Below, one piece after another: positions 1 to 6,786 of a stretch of DNA of 47,350 bases. The notes under the pieces were generated by a model. That model saw only the letters and a list, made by a program, of their open reading frames with translations. It was not told the origin of the DNA and did not search any database. Source of the DNA: Nitrospinaceae bacterium (GTDB taxonomy: Bacteria > Nitrospinota > Nitrospinia > Nitrospinales > JACRGP01); the NCBI GenBank assembly GCA_029261555.1, contig JAJDBB010000073.1, forward strand, positions 1 to 47,350, in the 5' to 3' direction. Position 1 is the first letter of the stretch; the number at the start of each line of letters is the position of its first letter. Made by a program: the position numbers and the translations under genes.

Positions 1-1
1 G

Positions 2-205
2 GCGCATCAGGACGTAGACGGAGCCGGCAACTGGACCAACAGTAAGTGGGCGGTCGTGTTCAAGCGTTCTTTGAGCTCGAGCGATTCCAATGACACGCAG
101 TTCAGCGGCGGAAAGACCCCGATGGGGATCGCTATCTGGAACGGCGGCAACAAGGAAAGAAATGGTCAGAAGGCTGTAACCCAGTGGAACACCCTGCAGT
201 ACTAA
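2..205 (+). CDS. C-terminal fragment of haem-b-binding subunit, ethylbenzene dehydrogenase gamma / NxrC-like (partial)
   Basis: The window opens inside a gene. Frame 2 reads 67 residues to a TAA at 203-205. The translation has the closing pattern of the ethylbenzene-dehydrogenase-type haem-binding domain: a KWAVVFKR strand, a D-x-Q-F-x-x-G turn, then IAIWNGGNKERNGQKAV. This family supplies the periplasmic haem-b subunit (gamma) of type II DMSO-reductase-family enzymes, including nitrite oxidoreductase, nitrate reductase-like and ethylbenzene dehydrogenase. Only the end is visible, so the exact enzyme cannot be decided. NxrC is my preferred reading given the other hints of a nitrite oxidiser. 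A strong terminator follows at once, so this is the last gene of its unit. Confidence 0.72.
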   Translation, partial: AHQDVDGAGNWTNSKWAVVFKRSLSSSDSNDTQFSGGKTPMGIAIWNGGNKERNGQKAVTQWNTLQY

Positions 206-235
206 GCTGGTAGTTTTTTAGACCAAGCAGTATCG

Positions 236-274
236 ACCCAGGGAGGCGCATGTCGCTTCCCTGGGTTTTTTTTT
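236..274 (+). terminator. Rho-independent terminator after the haem-subunit gene
   Basis: A perfect 9-bp stem ACCCAGGGA (236-244) / TCCCTGGGT (258-266), extended inward by further pairs, is followed by nine T (266-274). It lies 31 bases after the stop codon of the upstream gene. Confidence 0.93.
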
Positions 275-603
275 GCCCGGCGAGCGCCCCGGGGTAGCCC
301 CGGAGGCAATGGTTGCCGGCTGCGAAGTTCTCTTCGACTTGGATTCTAACTTGCCAAATTCTCATTATTGCATTTGATATGCAAATGTTCCCAAGCGCGT
401 AGCGCCACCCGCATAAGATGCGCCCTCGGCCTCCAGGCGCTTGCCTGGCGTCTACTGACCCCGCGGCGCCTTTGCCGGGTTTTTGATTTTAATTTTTTAA
501 ATCCCTTCTGACAAAACCCGCATCTTATTAAGCAACTTCCTGCGAGATTGCCAGTTTTATGTGATTTCCAGTCATTAAAAATTTTTTCTACAATTTCTAA
601 TAC
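275..603. other. Non-coding spacer with small palindromes
   Basis: No convincing gene is seen in these 330 bases. The stretch is rich in short inverted repeats: GGCAA/TTGCC near 306-318 and CCAGGC-GCTT-GCCTGG at 433-448. The second shares its GCGCTTGC core with palindromes at 5861-5875, 5961-5974 and, on the other strand, 23681-23696. AT-rich sequence from about 485 to 603 probably carries the promoter of the next gene, but no clear -35/-10 pair could be chosen. Confidence 0.5.
433..448 (+). repeat. Short intergenic palindrome, GCGCTTGC-core family
   Basis: CCAGGC-GCTT-GCCTGG is a perfect 6-bp stem with a GCTT loop. It belongs to a small family of intergenic palindromes in this window in which the core is constant and the outer stem bases change together. 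Confidence 0.6.
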
Positions 604-2310
604 ATGTTTATATTTGATCCTTTGATTCAGGGTTTGGAGGCGCTTGCGCAACGCGAGTTGGAGGGCGCGGAACGTTTATTTCTGCAGGTCATTAACGATC
701 CTTATTCCCAGGATGACGAACTGGCCCTGGCGCGCAAATACCTGGAGGAGATTCGCTCCTGTCAGGCGGGCAATACGAATCTGGATTTTGATCAATACAA
801 AAGGGCGGCCAAAAAAACGGTGGTTCTTTTGGATAATGTGAATGAGTTGCTTTCCTCCATTTACTTTTCCCGGGAAACAGGTTTTTCGGAAATTGAGGCA
901 GAAATTCAAAAAGTTTTGCCAAAGGCAATCAATCGTTTGAAGCGCGTAAAAATTTGCGACATCGTTTCCCGCGACAAATTATTTGCCAACCTGGAAAAGC
1001 AGGCTCTAAAAATCATCCGACAACGGCTGGGAAGCATGAAGGGCGAAACGGGGAAGGTTCTCGCTCTGGATATTTTTCGGTGGAAAACTATATATAGAAA
1101 GTTTCTTCAGCGTGTCAATCCCATATTGCTGGAGTGCCATTTTGAGATGCTGGAATATATTCTGGCGTCCGGAGATATAGGTTTGCTGGACGACCCCAAG
1201 CTAACCATTCTTACGCCAAAATATCGTTGGATCATTGAGTCCACTTTAAAATCCAAATGGTATTTGCTGAGGAGTTATTTTTTCAAAGCCAAAACGGAGG
1301 TGCAGGAACAATTTTTTAAGAAGGAAGGGACGCGAAAATATTGGGAAGAGGTGAAATACAAAAAAATCCAGATTTTTGAAGAGTGTGGGTTTCATGAGAA
1401 GCACATTCAGAAGTTTCTTTTTATAGATAAATTGAATTATAAAACGTTGGAAGAGATTCACCGCTTTGCCAAAAGTTTGGACCTTTCCTTAATGCCCAGG
1501 GACGTGAGCCTCGCCTTGAGAGGAGTCGAGAAATCCAAGGACCATATCAAGGAGCGTGGGGGAACTCTTTTTGGAAACCGAAAGGTTTTTCAGGACGAGT
1601 TGCTGGAACTGGGGTTTGACCGCGACGGTTCGTTTAAAATTGCCCGTCAGGCGAAAAAGGCGAACAATCATCAGATTGCGGCTTCGTTTAAATTGTCCTT
1701 GCAGGCGGCGCGGGAGGAAATTTTCTGGTACCGCGCTTCTCCGGATTCAGAAAAACTTTGGAAGGACCTGCAAGCGCAATGTTACAAGCATCTTAGCACC
1801 GTGCGCATTCATTTGTTCGAGCGCGGTAGATTGAATAAACTGCTTTTGCAAATTGGCAAGAGTTTGATTCGCAGGTATCTGATCAAGATTTACGGGGCGG
1901 GAGTGGTGGACCTGCATTGCTATTTCCGGTTGGAGACCGTCCACCAATATTACAAGTTAAAATTTTTTGAGAACCATTCCAAAAAAATCCCCAGCGTGTC
2001 TGAGTTGATAAAAATCAGCCGCAAAGAGTTCAAGCCGGTATTGCTGGAGGGTTATCAGGCCTTCGTCAAGAAGCGGCGTTTGACGATTCCCGCCTCGCTT
2101 TTGCAGGCGACGGCCAAGTCAAAATCCCTGACTCAATGGGAGGACGCCTACACCACGCCCGAAGAAAAATTGTTGTTGAAGTTTTGGTTTTTAATGGACC
2201 ACGGGGCGTCGGTAACGCAAGGCGCGATCAATAAAGGCTGGTTGGATCCCAAGTCGGACTTATGGGGTTATGTCAAATCTCACGGGCCTTTTGCTGAATG
2301 TGAAATTTGA
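604..2310 (+). CDS. Unrecognised 568-residue protein
   Basis: A long open frame starting at ATG and ending TGA at 2308-2310. I do not recognise a family. The N-terminal 60 residues look helical and TPR-like (alternating A/L with GLEAL, REL, LARKYLEEI spacing). The rest is strongly basic and aromatic, with many K, R, F, W and Y and few glycines, and looks all-helical. No signal peptide, membrane span or known catalytic motif could be picked out. It is read as real because the frame is long, third-position composition matches neighbours, and no competing frame is credible. Its 3' end overlaps the convergent ygfZ-TPR gene by 31 bases, which could matter for mutual expression. Function unknown; a nucleic-acid- or protein-binding role would be a guess from charge alone. 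Confidence 0.85.
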   Translation: MFIFDPLIQGLEALAQRELEGAERLFLQVINDPYSQDDELALARKYLEEIRSCQAGNTNLDFDQYKRAAKKTVVLLDNVNELLSSIYFSRETGFSEIEAEIQKVLPKAINRLKRVKICDIVSRDKLFANLEKQALKIIRQRLGSMKGETGKVLALDIFRWKTIYRKFLQRVNPILLECHFEMLEYILASGDIGLLDDPKLTILTPKYRWIIESTLKSKWYLLRSYFFKAKTEVQEQFFKKEGTRKYWEEVKYKKIQIFEECGFHEKHIQKFLFIDKLNYKTLEEIHRFAKSLDLSLMPRDVSLALRGVEKSKDHIKERGGTLFGNRKVFQDELLELGFDRDGSFKIARQAKKANNHQIAASFKLSLQAAREEIFWYRASPDSEKLWKDLQAQCYKHLSTVRIHLFERGRLNKLLLQIGKSLIRRYLIKIYGAGVVDLHCYFRLETVHQYYKLKFFENHSKKIPSVSELIKISRKEFKPVLLEGYQAFVKKRRLTIPASLLQATAKSKSLTQWEDAYTTPEEKLLLKFWFLMDHGASVTQGAINKGWLDPKSDLWGYVKSHGPFAECEI

Positions 2311-4025
2311 TTCATTCGGGTTTGCATTTCCTTTAAAGGCATGAGGTCGCCTTTTCTGGACGCCGCGTTGATTCCCTCTTTGTAGATGTTTGCGGCTTCC
2401 TCGTGCTGTTCCAGTTTTTCCAGGTTTTTCCCCAAGATCAGATAGGCGGCGGAATAATCCTTATATTCTCGTAGGAGAGTTTGCAGGGGCGGCAGAGCCT
2501 TGGAATATTCTCCCAACTCGTAGTAAACCGATCCCAAACCAAAGTTGGCCACCTGGTCGACAGGGTCGATTTCCAGAACCTGGTTGAACATATCGATTTT
2601 TTTTACCAGATCCACTTTTTTCTGAGCCTCTTCCTTCTCCATATTTTTTTTTGCTTTTCCGGCCATCATTAGTTTTTCAAATTGCAAGGCGGTGGCCTCC
2701 GCTTTTTCGTTTTCCGCTTCCTCTATGCGCCCAAGCTTCATGTAGTAAATGGACAAATTGGTGTGCGCCATGATCTCCTCGGGATCGATTTCCGCTAACC
2801 GCTTCATCAGAGCGATGGCTTCTTCAAACTTTTCCTGCTTTGCAAGCAGAACCCCCAGGGACTCGTAGGCGCGGGCATTTTTGGAATCAAGCTCTATCGC
2901 TTCGCGTAACAGTCTTATCGGCGTTTCAAGGTCGTCTTCTTTTTTGAAATAGTTTAAGGCCTGATCGAGTAATTTTTGCGCATGGTCCTTGCTGGTTTGC
3001 GGCTGGTAAAACGGCAACAACTGAACATGCAGTTTTAAGGTTTGGGAGTCTATTTCAACCTCCCAACAGGAGCCGGGACTGCGGTAGTCTTTTTGCAGGT
3101 AGGCGAGGGCGATATTTTTATCCAGATGAAGGGAGCGACACGAACTTTTTATCGTCCCGATTTTTTTGTCATTCAATAAAATTGCGGAATCGGGAGCGGG
3201 CAGAACGTCGCCGTCCAGGAGAATTCCCATCAAAGCCACGGCGGGGGAGCCGTAGGTTTTAATTCGAGCGATCACTTCCTGGCCGATGTAGCAACCTTTG
3301 TTATAGCTGACGGAACTGTGCTCTAATCCTGTTTCCGGCAGGATAAACTTTTCACTCATATCTTTCCCGAACAGCGGAATTCCCGCTTCAATTCGCAGGG
3401 TCTCCCATGTTTCGAGGCTAATTGCAGAGACGGCATGAGCGCCGCTTGCGGACCCGGTTATTTTTTCAGAAATTTCCGGAGCCGATTCGGAACCGTAGAT
3501 CAGGACAAACCCTTCCTCTCCGGTAAAACTTTTGTTGATTAAAAATACTGGTTTTCCGTTCAATTCAGTTTGCAAAATATCGTTTGGTTTTTCGGGAAGG
3601 TTTCCAGTCCACCCACAGTGTTTTAAAGTCAGGGGACTCTTGGGACCTTGAAGGGCCAGAAGGAAATTTTGAGGTATTTCGGGTTCGAAGGTCACGTCTT
3701 CCCGGAAATGGTACGTTTCCAGGTGCTGTAGCAAACGAGGTTTTTGAGAGTTTTCCACCAACAGCAAAACAGAGTCTTCGGCAAAATGGTGAATCGAAAA
3801 GGTGGAAACGATTTTGGCTTTTCGGTCTACAATCGCGCTGTTTTGCCCCTTGCCGACCTGGAGTTGGAGGACGTCGTTTGTGGTCTGGGTTTGGAGGAAA
3901 TTTAACGCGTCCGCGCCTGCGGCTTTTACCAGGCTCCAGTCTTTAAGGTGAAAGTACCCGACGGATCGGCGGACCGATTGGTAATCGTTTGGAGTATTAA
4001 TATTTGGAATATTAGCGGCTGACAT
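2280..4025 (-). CDS. ygfZ: YgfZ/Iba57-like folate-binding Fe-S maturation protein fused to a TPR domain
   Basis: 581 residues, ATG start. Residues about 20-340 are a GcvT-like folate-binding domain with the YgfZ signature K-G-C-Y-I-G-Q-E around residues 243-250 (Cys245). YgfZ/Iba57 proteins help A-type carriers make or repair [4Fe-4S] clusters and act in the cytoplasm with tetrahydrofolate. Residues about 345-581 are tetratricopeptide repeats (YESLGVLLAKQEKFEEAI, NFGLGSVYYELGEYSKAL), absent from E. coli YgfZ (326 residues). The TPR half probably recruits a client or partner. It lies directly downstream of the A-type carrier gene on the same strand, which fits the known Iba57-IscA partnership. 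A terminator-like hairpin between the two suggests partly separate expression. The 3' end overlaps the convergent 568-residue gene. Confidence 0.9.
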   Translation of the reverse strand: MSAANIPNINTPNDYQSVRRSVGYFHLKDWSLVKAAGADALNFLQTQTTNDVLQLQVGKGQNSAIVDRKAKIVSTFSIHHFAEDSVLLLVENSQKPRLLQHLETYHFREDVTFEPEIPQNFLLALQGPKSPLTLKHCGWTGNLPEKPNDILQTELNGKPVFLINKSFTGEEGFVLIYGSESAPEISEKITGSASGAHAVSAISLETWETLRIEAGIPLFGKDMSEKFILPETGLEHSSVSYNKGCYIGQEVIARIKTYGSPAVALMGILLDGDVLPAPDSAILLNDKKIGTIKSSCRSLHLDKNIALAYLQKDYRSPGSCWEVEIDSQTLKLHVQLLPFYQPQTSKDHAQKLLDQALNYFKKEDDLETPIRLLREAIELDSKNARAYESLGVLLAKQEKFEEAIALMKRLAEIDPEEIMAHTNLSIYYMKLGRIEEAENEKAEATALQFEKLMMAGKAKKNMEKEEAQKKVDLVKKIDMFNQVLEIDPVDQVANFGLGSVYYELGEYSKALPPLQTLLREYKDYSAAYLILGKNLEKLEQHEEAANIYKEGINAASRKGDLMPLKEMQTRMNQISHSAKGP

Positions 4026-4033
4026 GGCGAAAT

Positions 4034-4070
4034 AAAAAAAGCGCGCCGAATCTTGAAATCCGGAGCGCTT
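4034..4070 (-). terminator. Terminator-like hairpin between the A-type carrier and ygfZ genes
   Basis: On the minus strand an AAGCGC / GCGCTT stem with an inner CCG / CGG pairing is followed by seven T. It sits after the A-type carrier stop codon and just before the ygfZ ATG, so it may attenuate rather than fully separate the two genes. Confidence 0.7.
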
Positions 4071-4103
4071 GAGTTTGGCGAGGTTGAGCCGATGGCTTTC
4101 GGC

Positions 4104-4445
4104 CTAGATGGAAAATGATTCTCCGCACCCGCAAGTCGAAGTTGCGTTGGGGTTTTGGAAAACGAAGCCTTTTCCATTTAAACCGTCCTGGAAGTCTAAT
4201 TCCATGCCTTTAAGATAGATCATGCCTTTGGCGTCCATAAAGACCTGGAAGCCGTCAAAGTCAATTACCGTGTCGCCTGCTTCCGTAGGCGTGAATTGTA
4301 ACTCATAAGACAGGCCGGAACATCCTCCGCCCTTAACGCCCAAACGAAGCCCAATATCCGGTTTTTCGTCGGCGAGAACCAGCCGCTTGACTTCTTCCTG
4401 GGCCTTTGGAGTGATTTTTATAAAATCTTGTCCTACCGCAACCAT
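4104..4445 (-). CDS. iscA: A-type iron-sulfur carrier protein (IscA/ErpA/HesB family)
   Basis: 113 residues, the usual length for A-type carriers. The three cluster-binding cysteines are present: Cys42 in GGGCSGL and Cys105/Cys107 in the C-terminal CGCG motif. These proteins receive iron or [2Fe-2S] units and deliver [4Fe-4S] clusters to apo-enzymes, often with YgfZ/Iba57. The start is ATG with a GGAGG-like site just upstream (GAGGAAACC before ATG on the minus strand). The next gene downstream is the ygfZ fusion. Divergently across a 275-base spacer lie bolA and a monothiol glutaredoxin, which belong to the same biochemical pathway. IscA, ErpA and SufA cannot be told apart from sequence alone. 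Confidence 0.93.
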   Translation of the reverse strand: MVAVGQDFIKITPKAQEEVKRLVLADEKPDIGLRLGVKGGGCSGLSYELQFTPTEAGDTVIDFDGFQVFMDAKGMIYLKGMELDFQDGLNGKGFVFQNPNATSTCGCGESFSI

Positions 4446-4720
4446 GGTTTCCTCCGAATGGGTTGGTATCCTTCTAATCTTTAATAATTAGATAGGATTT
4501 TTCAAATGAAGATTCTAACTTTGTATCAAAAATGATAAAATGCCCGTTTCATCAAGATAATGGGCAGAGAGCCAAGAATCTAGTAAGCTTGGAACGCCAT
4601 TAACTTCCTATTTTATCATAATTTAATGTCGTTGGAAAAAGTTAAACCTTTTAGCGGAAAATTGAATCCTATAATTTCAATCGCTGAATGTAATTTTGTA
4701 GAGGAGAAGACAAACTCAAA
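4446..4720. promoter_or_regulatory. Divergent promoter region between the A-type carrier and bolA
   Basis: AT-rich spacer separating two diverging Fe-S genes. It holds an inverted repeat TCTAAT-N8-ATTAGA at 4473-4492, 30 bases upstream of the carrier start, a good place for an operator. It also holds a TATAAT at 4670-4675, about 45 bases ahead of the bolA ATG, as a -10 candidate. No good -35 was found and no known IscR or SufR box could be recognised. Confidence 0.45.
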
Positions 4721-4954
4721 ATGATTAGCATTCCAGAACTGGTAAATTTGGTCAAAGAAAAAATCCCCGACGCGGAAGTCAACGTCATGGATAAAACCGG
4801 CATGAGCGATCATTTCACGCTTCATGTCGAGTCCGCTGCATTTGAAGGTAAAAACGTGATGGAGAGGCACCGGATGGTCCAGGGAATTTTAACGCCCGCC
4901 ATGAATGACGGCCGCATCCACGCGCTGGAAATTAAAACCGCCACGCCCGGTTAA
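4721..4954 (+). CDS. bolA: BolA-family protein
   Basis: 77 residues with the BolA fold pattern, including the loop/strand DHFTLHVES and the helix segment ERHRMVQGIL preceding HALEIKT. BolA proteins bind [2Fe-2S] clusters together with CGFS-type monothiol glutaredoxins and act in cluster delivery. In mitochondria they serve late [4Fe-4S] transfer. A clear GAGGAG site lies about 15 bases upstream of the ATG. The gene directly downstream (37-base gap) encodes the expected glutaredoxin partner, which supports a BolA-Grx heterodimer. The short length is normal for this family. Confidence 0.93.
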   Translation: MISIPELVNLVKEKIPDAEVNVMDKTGMSDHFTLHVESAAFEGKNVMERHRMVQGILTPAMNDGRIHALEIKTATPG

Positions 4955-4991
4955 TTAATAATCTTAGTTATTTCAAAAAGGAGTTGGACGC

Positions 4992-5318
4992 ATGTCTGCT
5001 ATTGAGGATGAAATTAAAGAAGAAATTGGAAGTAACAAAATTTTGATCTACGGGAAAGGGACCAAAGCGGCTCCGCAATGCGGATTCACCGTGGAGACCA
5101 TTCAGTTTTTCCAAAAATATGGGTACCCGTTTGAAGTTGTCAACGCATTAAACAATCATGAAAAACGCGAAGCGCTCAGCAAAATGACCAATTGGCCCAC
5201 CCTGCCGAAGGTTTTCATCGACGGAGATTTTTATGGCGATACGGACATTCTGGACGAGATGGAAGCCAAGAACGAAGTGAAGCCCCTGCTGGATAAAGCT
5301 TTTGGCAAGGAATCCTAA
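4992..5318 (+). CDS. grxD: Monothiol glutaredoxin (Grx4/GLRX5-type) with CGFT active site
   Basis: 108 residues. Hallmarks of class II monothiol glutaredoxins are present: K-G-T (residues 22-24), the active site at 30-33, the WPTLPKVFIDG segment, and a GDTDIL element near the C-terminus. The canonical CGFS motif is CGFT here, so Ser is replaced by Thr next to the single catalytic Cys30. Such proteins hold a [2Fe-2S] cluster between two monomers or with BolA and hand it to carriers. An AAGGAG site precedes the ATG. It is sandwiched between bolA and a peroxiredoxin-like gene that starts 3 bases after its stop, so the three are almost certainly one transcript. Confidence 0.93.
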   Translation: MSAIEDEIKEEIGSNKILIYGKGTKAAPQCGFTVETIQFFQKYGYPFEVVNALNNHEKREALSKMTNWPTLPKVFIDGDFYGDTDILDEMEAKNEVKPLLDKAFGKES

Positions 5319-5321
5319 CCT

Positions 5322-5843
5322 ATGCCAGATTTATTGGAAGTAGGCGACCGCGCTCCCAACTTTGAACTGCCTGCGGTTTACGGGTATAAAGCGGGCGCCA
5401 AAAGTCCCTCCGCCGAAGAGAAGGTCCGCGTTTCCCTGAAAGATTTCCAGGACAAGCGCTGGGTGGTCCTCTGCTTTTACGTCTTCGACAGCAGTCCGGA
5501 AGACACCCGGTTGATGGTTGGGTTTAACGAATGGAACCGCCGCTTTAAAACGCGCGAGGTGGAAATTCTGGGTTGCAGTTGGAACGGAGTGAATTCGCAT
5601 CAGCAATTCATCGAAGTTTACCAATTGGGTTTCACCCTGCTGGCGGACGAGTATAAGGACGCTACGGAAAAATACGGCGTGATTGTCGAGGAAGATGATC
5701 TCGGCCAGATGGTGAAGAAAATTCAACGATCCACTTTCGTGATCGATAAAACAGGGATGATCCGCGGCGTTTGGAGGGACATTGAAGATCTGCGCAACCA
5801 CGCCAAGGACGTTTGGGATTTGATCAAAGCGGAAAAGCGTTGA
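5322..5843 (+). CDS. Peroxiredoxin-fold protein lacking the peroxidatic cysteine
   Basis: 173 residues with the AhpC/TSA thioredoxin-like fold: GDRAPNFELPA at the N-terminus, the core strand WVVLCFYV, and the RSTFVIDKTGMIRGVW strand pair. In ordinary peroxiredoxins the loop after the core strand reads F-Y-P-x-D-F-T-P-x-C-T. Here it reads FYVFDSSPEDT, so the peroxidatic Cys position is Asp61. Two cysteines remain, Cys51 in the core strand and Cys85 in LGCSWNG, neither at the catalytic position. It is therefore unlikely to be a conventional peroxidase. It starts 3 bases after the glutaredoxin stop, so it is probably co-translated with it. A role in the BolA-Grx Fe-S system, as chaperone, sensor or adaptor, is inference. 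Confidence 0.85.
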   Translation: MPDLLEVGDRAPNFELPAVYGYKAGAKSPSAEEKVRVSLKDFQDKRWVVLCFYVFDSSPEDTRLMVGFNEWNRRFKTREVEILGCSWNGVNSHQQFIEVYQLGFTLLADEYKDATEKYGVIVEEDDLGQMVKKIQRSTFVIDKTGMIRGVWRDIEDLRNHAKDVWDLIKAEKR

Positions 5844-6001
5844 CCAGCGTGCCGCTGGACCCAGCGCTTGCCTGGCGACTGTTCTCCATTGAGTTTGACA
5901 TGCAAGCTTAAGCTTTCCAGCCCTAGTCGCGTTTTCCAAATTATTTACGCTAGTTGCCGTCGGGCGCTTGCCCGGCTTGCCTGGCGGCGCTTCGCCGGCA
6001 G
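5844..6001. repeat. Convergent spacer with two GCGCTTGC-core palindromes
   Basis: This spacer lies between the peroxiredoxin-like gene and the convergent plsC. It holds CAGCG-TGC-CGCTG (5845-5857), an imperfect CCAGCGCTTGCCTGG (5861-5875), AAGCTTAAGCTT, and CGGGC-GCTT-GCCCG (5961-5974) followed by a GGCG/CGCC hairpin. A 16-base string (5931-5946) recurs on the far side of plsC. No gene or classical T-tailed terminator is seen. The hairpins may serve as mRNA 3' ends for both flanking genes. Confidence 0.6.
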
Positions 6002-6730
6002 TTAAGAAGAATTCCCCTCAAAATTACGGCAGATAATTTCGCGGATCTCCTGTAAAACGTTGTCTCCATTTTTGGATTTTTTTACATCCCATTCCGCCGG
6101 TGGAGAGATAATGATTTTCATGGGTTGCGGGTTGATCATCCCGCTTCCCTTTTTGATGATTCCCCTGCTCCCGATAATGGTTACAGGCGTCATGGGGGCT
6201 TTGGAGCGGGCGGAGAGTAGGTGTCCGCCTTTTTTAAATTCGCCGATTTCCCCGGTTTCCGACCGGGTTCCCTCCGGGAAGATTACCACCGACTTTCCTG
6301 ATTTTAGTTTTTCCGCCGAAGCGATAAAAGCCCGGTAAGATTGTTTTTTGTCGTCCCTTTCAACGCTGACGTAATCAGCGGCCCGCATTGCCCAGCCCAC
6401 CAAAGGGATTTTGAAAATACTGGCTTTGGATATCCACCGAAGTTGAACGGGCAAAAAACCGTCCAGCGCAAAAATATCGAAATAACCCTGATGGTTGGCC
6501 ACAAAAATCTGGGCGCGACTGGGGTCGACATGTTCCATCCCCTCCACGGTAACCTTCACCCCGTTTAAAATGCAGATCCATCGGCTCCACCAACTGTTTA
6601 CGGTGTGGGACAAGTCCCCACTGGAATCCACCAGCCGGACCAAAACCGAAGTGGGAGCGAAAATCAGGGTCAACAGCGCAATGCTCAGCCAAAACCGGAC
6701 GGTAAAAAATAGTTGTTTTAGGAATTGCAT
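6002..6730 (-). CDS. plsC: 1-acyl-sn-glycerol-3-phosphate acyltransferase (PlsC family)
   Basis: 242 residues from the ATG at 6730; a TTG 33 bases further upstream is possible but less likely. Motifs of the LPLAT family are present: N-H-Q-G-Y-F-D (the HX4D catalytic pair) about 80 residues in, and FPEGTRS about 60 residues later for glycerol-3-phosphate binding. One or two hydrophobic segments at the N-terminus anchor it in the inner membrane. It converts lysophosphatidic acid to phosphatidic acid in phospholipid synthesis. It is divergent from the nuclease gene starting at 6787 and stands alone on its strand. A 16-base direct repeat flanks the gene (5931-5946 and 6755-6770). Confidence 0.9.
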   Translation of the reverse strand: MQFLKQLFFTVRFWLSIALLTLIFAPTSVLVRLVDSSGDLSHTVNSWWSRWICILNGVKVTVEGMEHVDPSRAQIFVANHQGYFDIFALDGFLPVQLRWISKASIFKIPLVGWAMRAADYVSVERDDKKQSYRAFIASAEKLKSGKSVVIFPEGTRSETGEIGEFKKGGHLLSARSKAPMTPVTIIGSRGIIKKGSGMINPQPMKIIISPPAEWDVKKSKNGDNVLQEIREIICRNFEGNSS

Positions 6731-6786
6731 GATGGGAACGCGACAAGGCGTTGTGTTTTCCAAATTATTTTGCGACGATAACTAAT

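Noticed and set aside
5331-5939. 202-residue open frame antisense to the peroxiredoxin-like gene
   Set aside because: It mirrors a gene with clear fold motifs, and its translation is Arg/Pro/His-rich without any family pattern.
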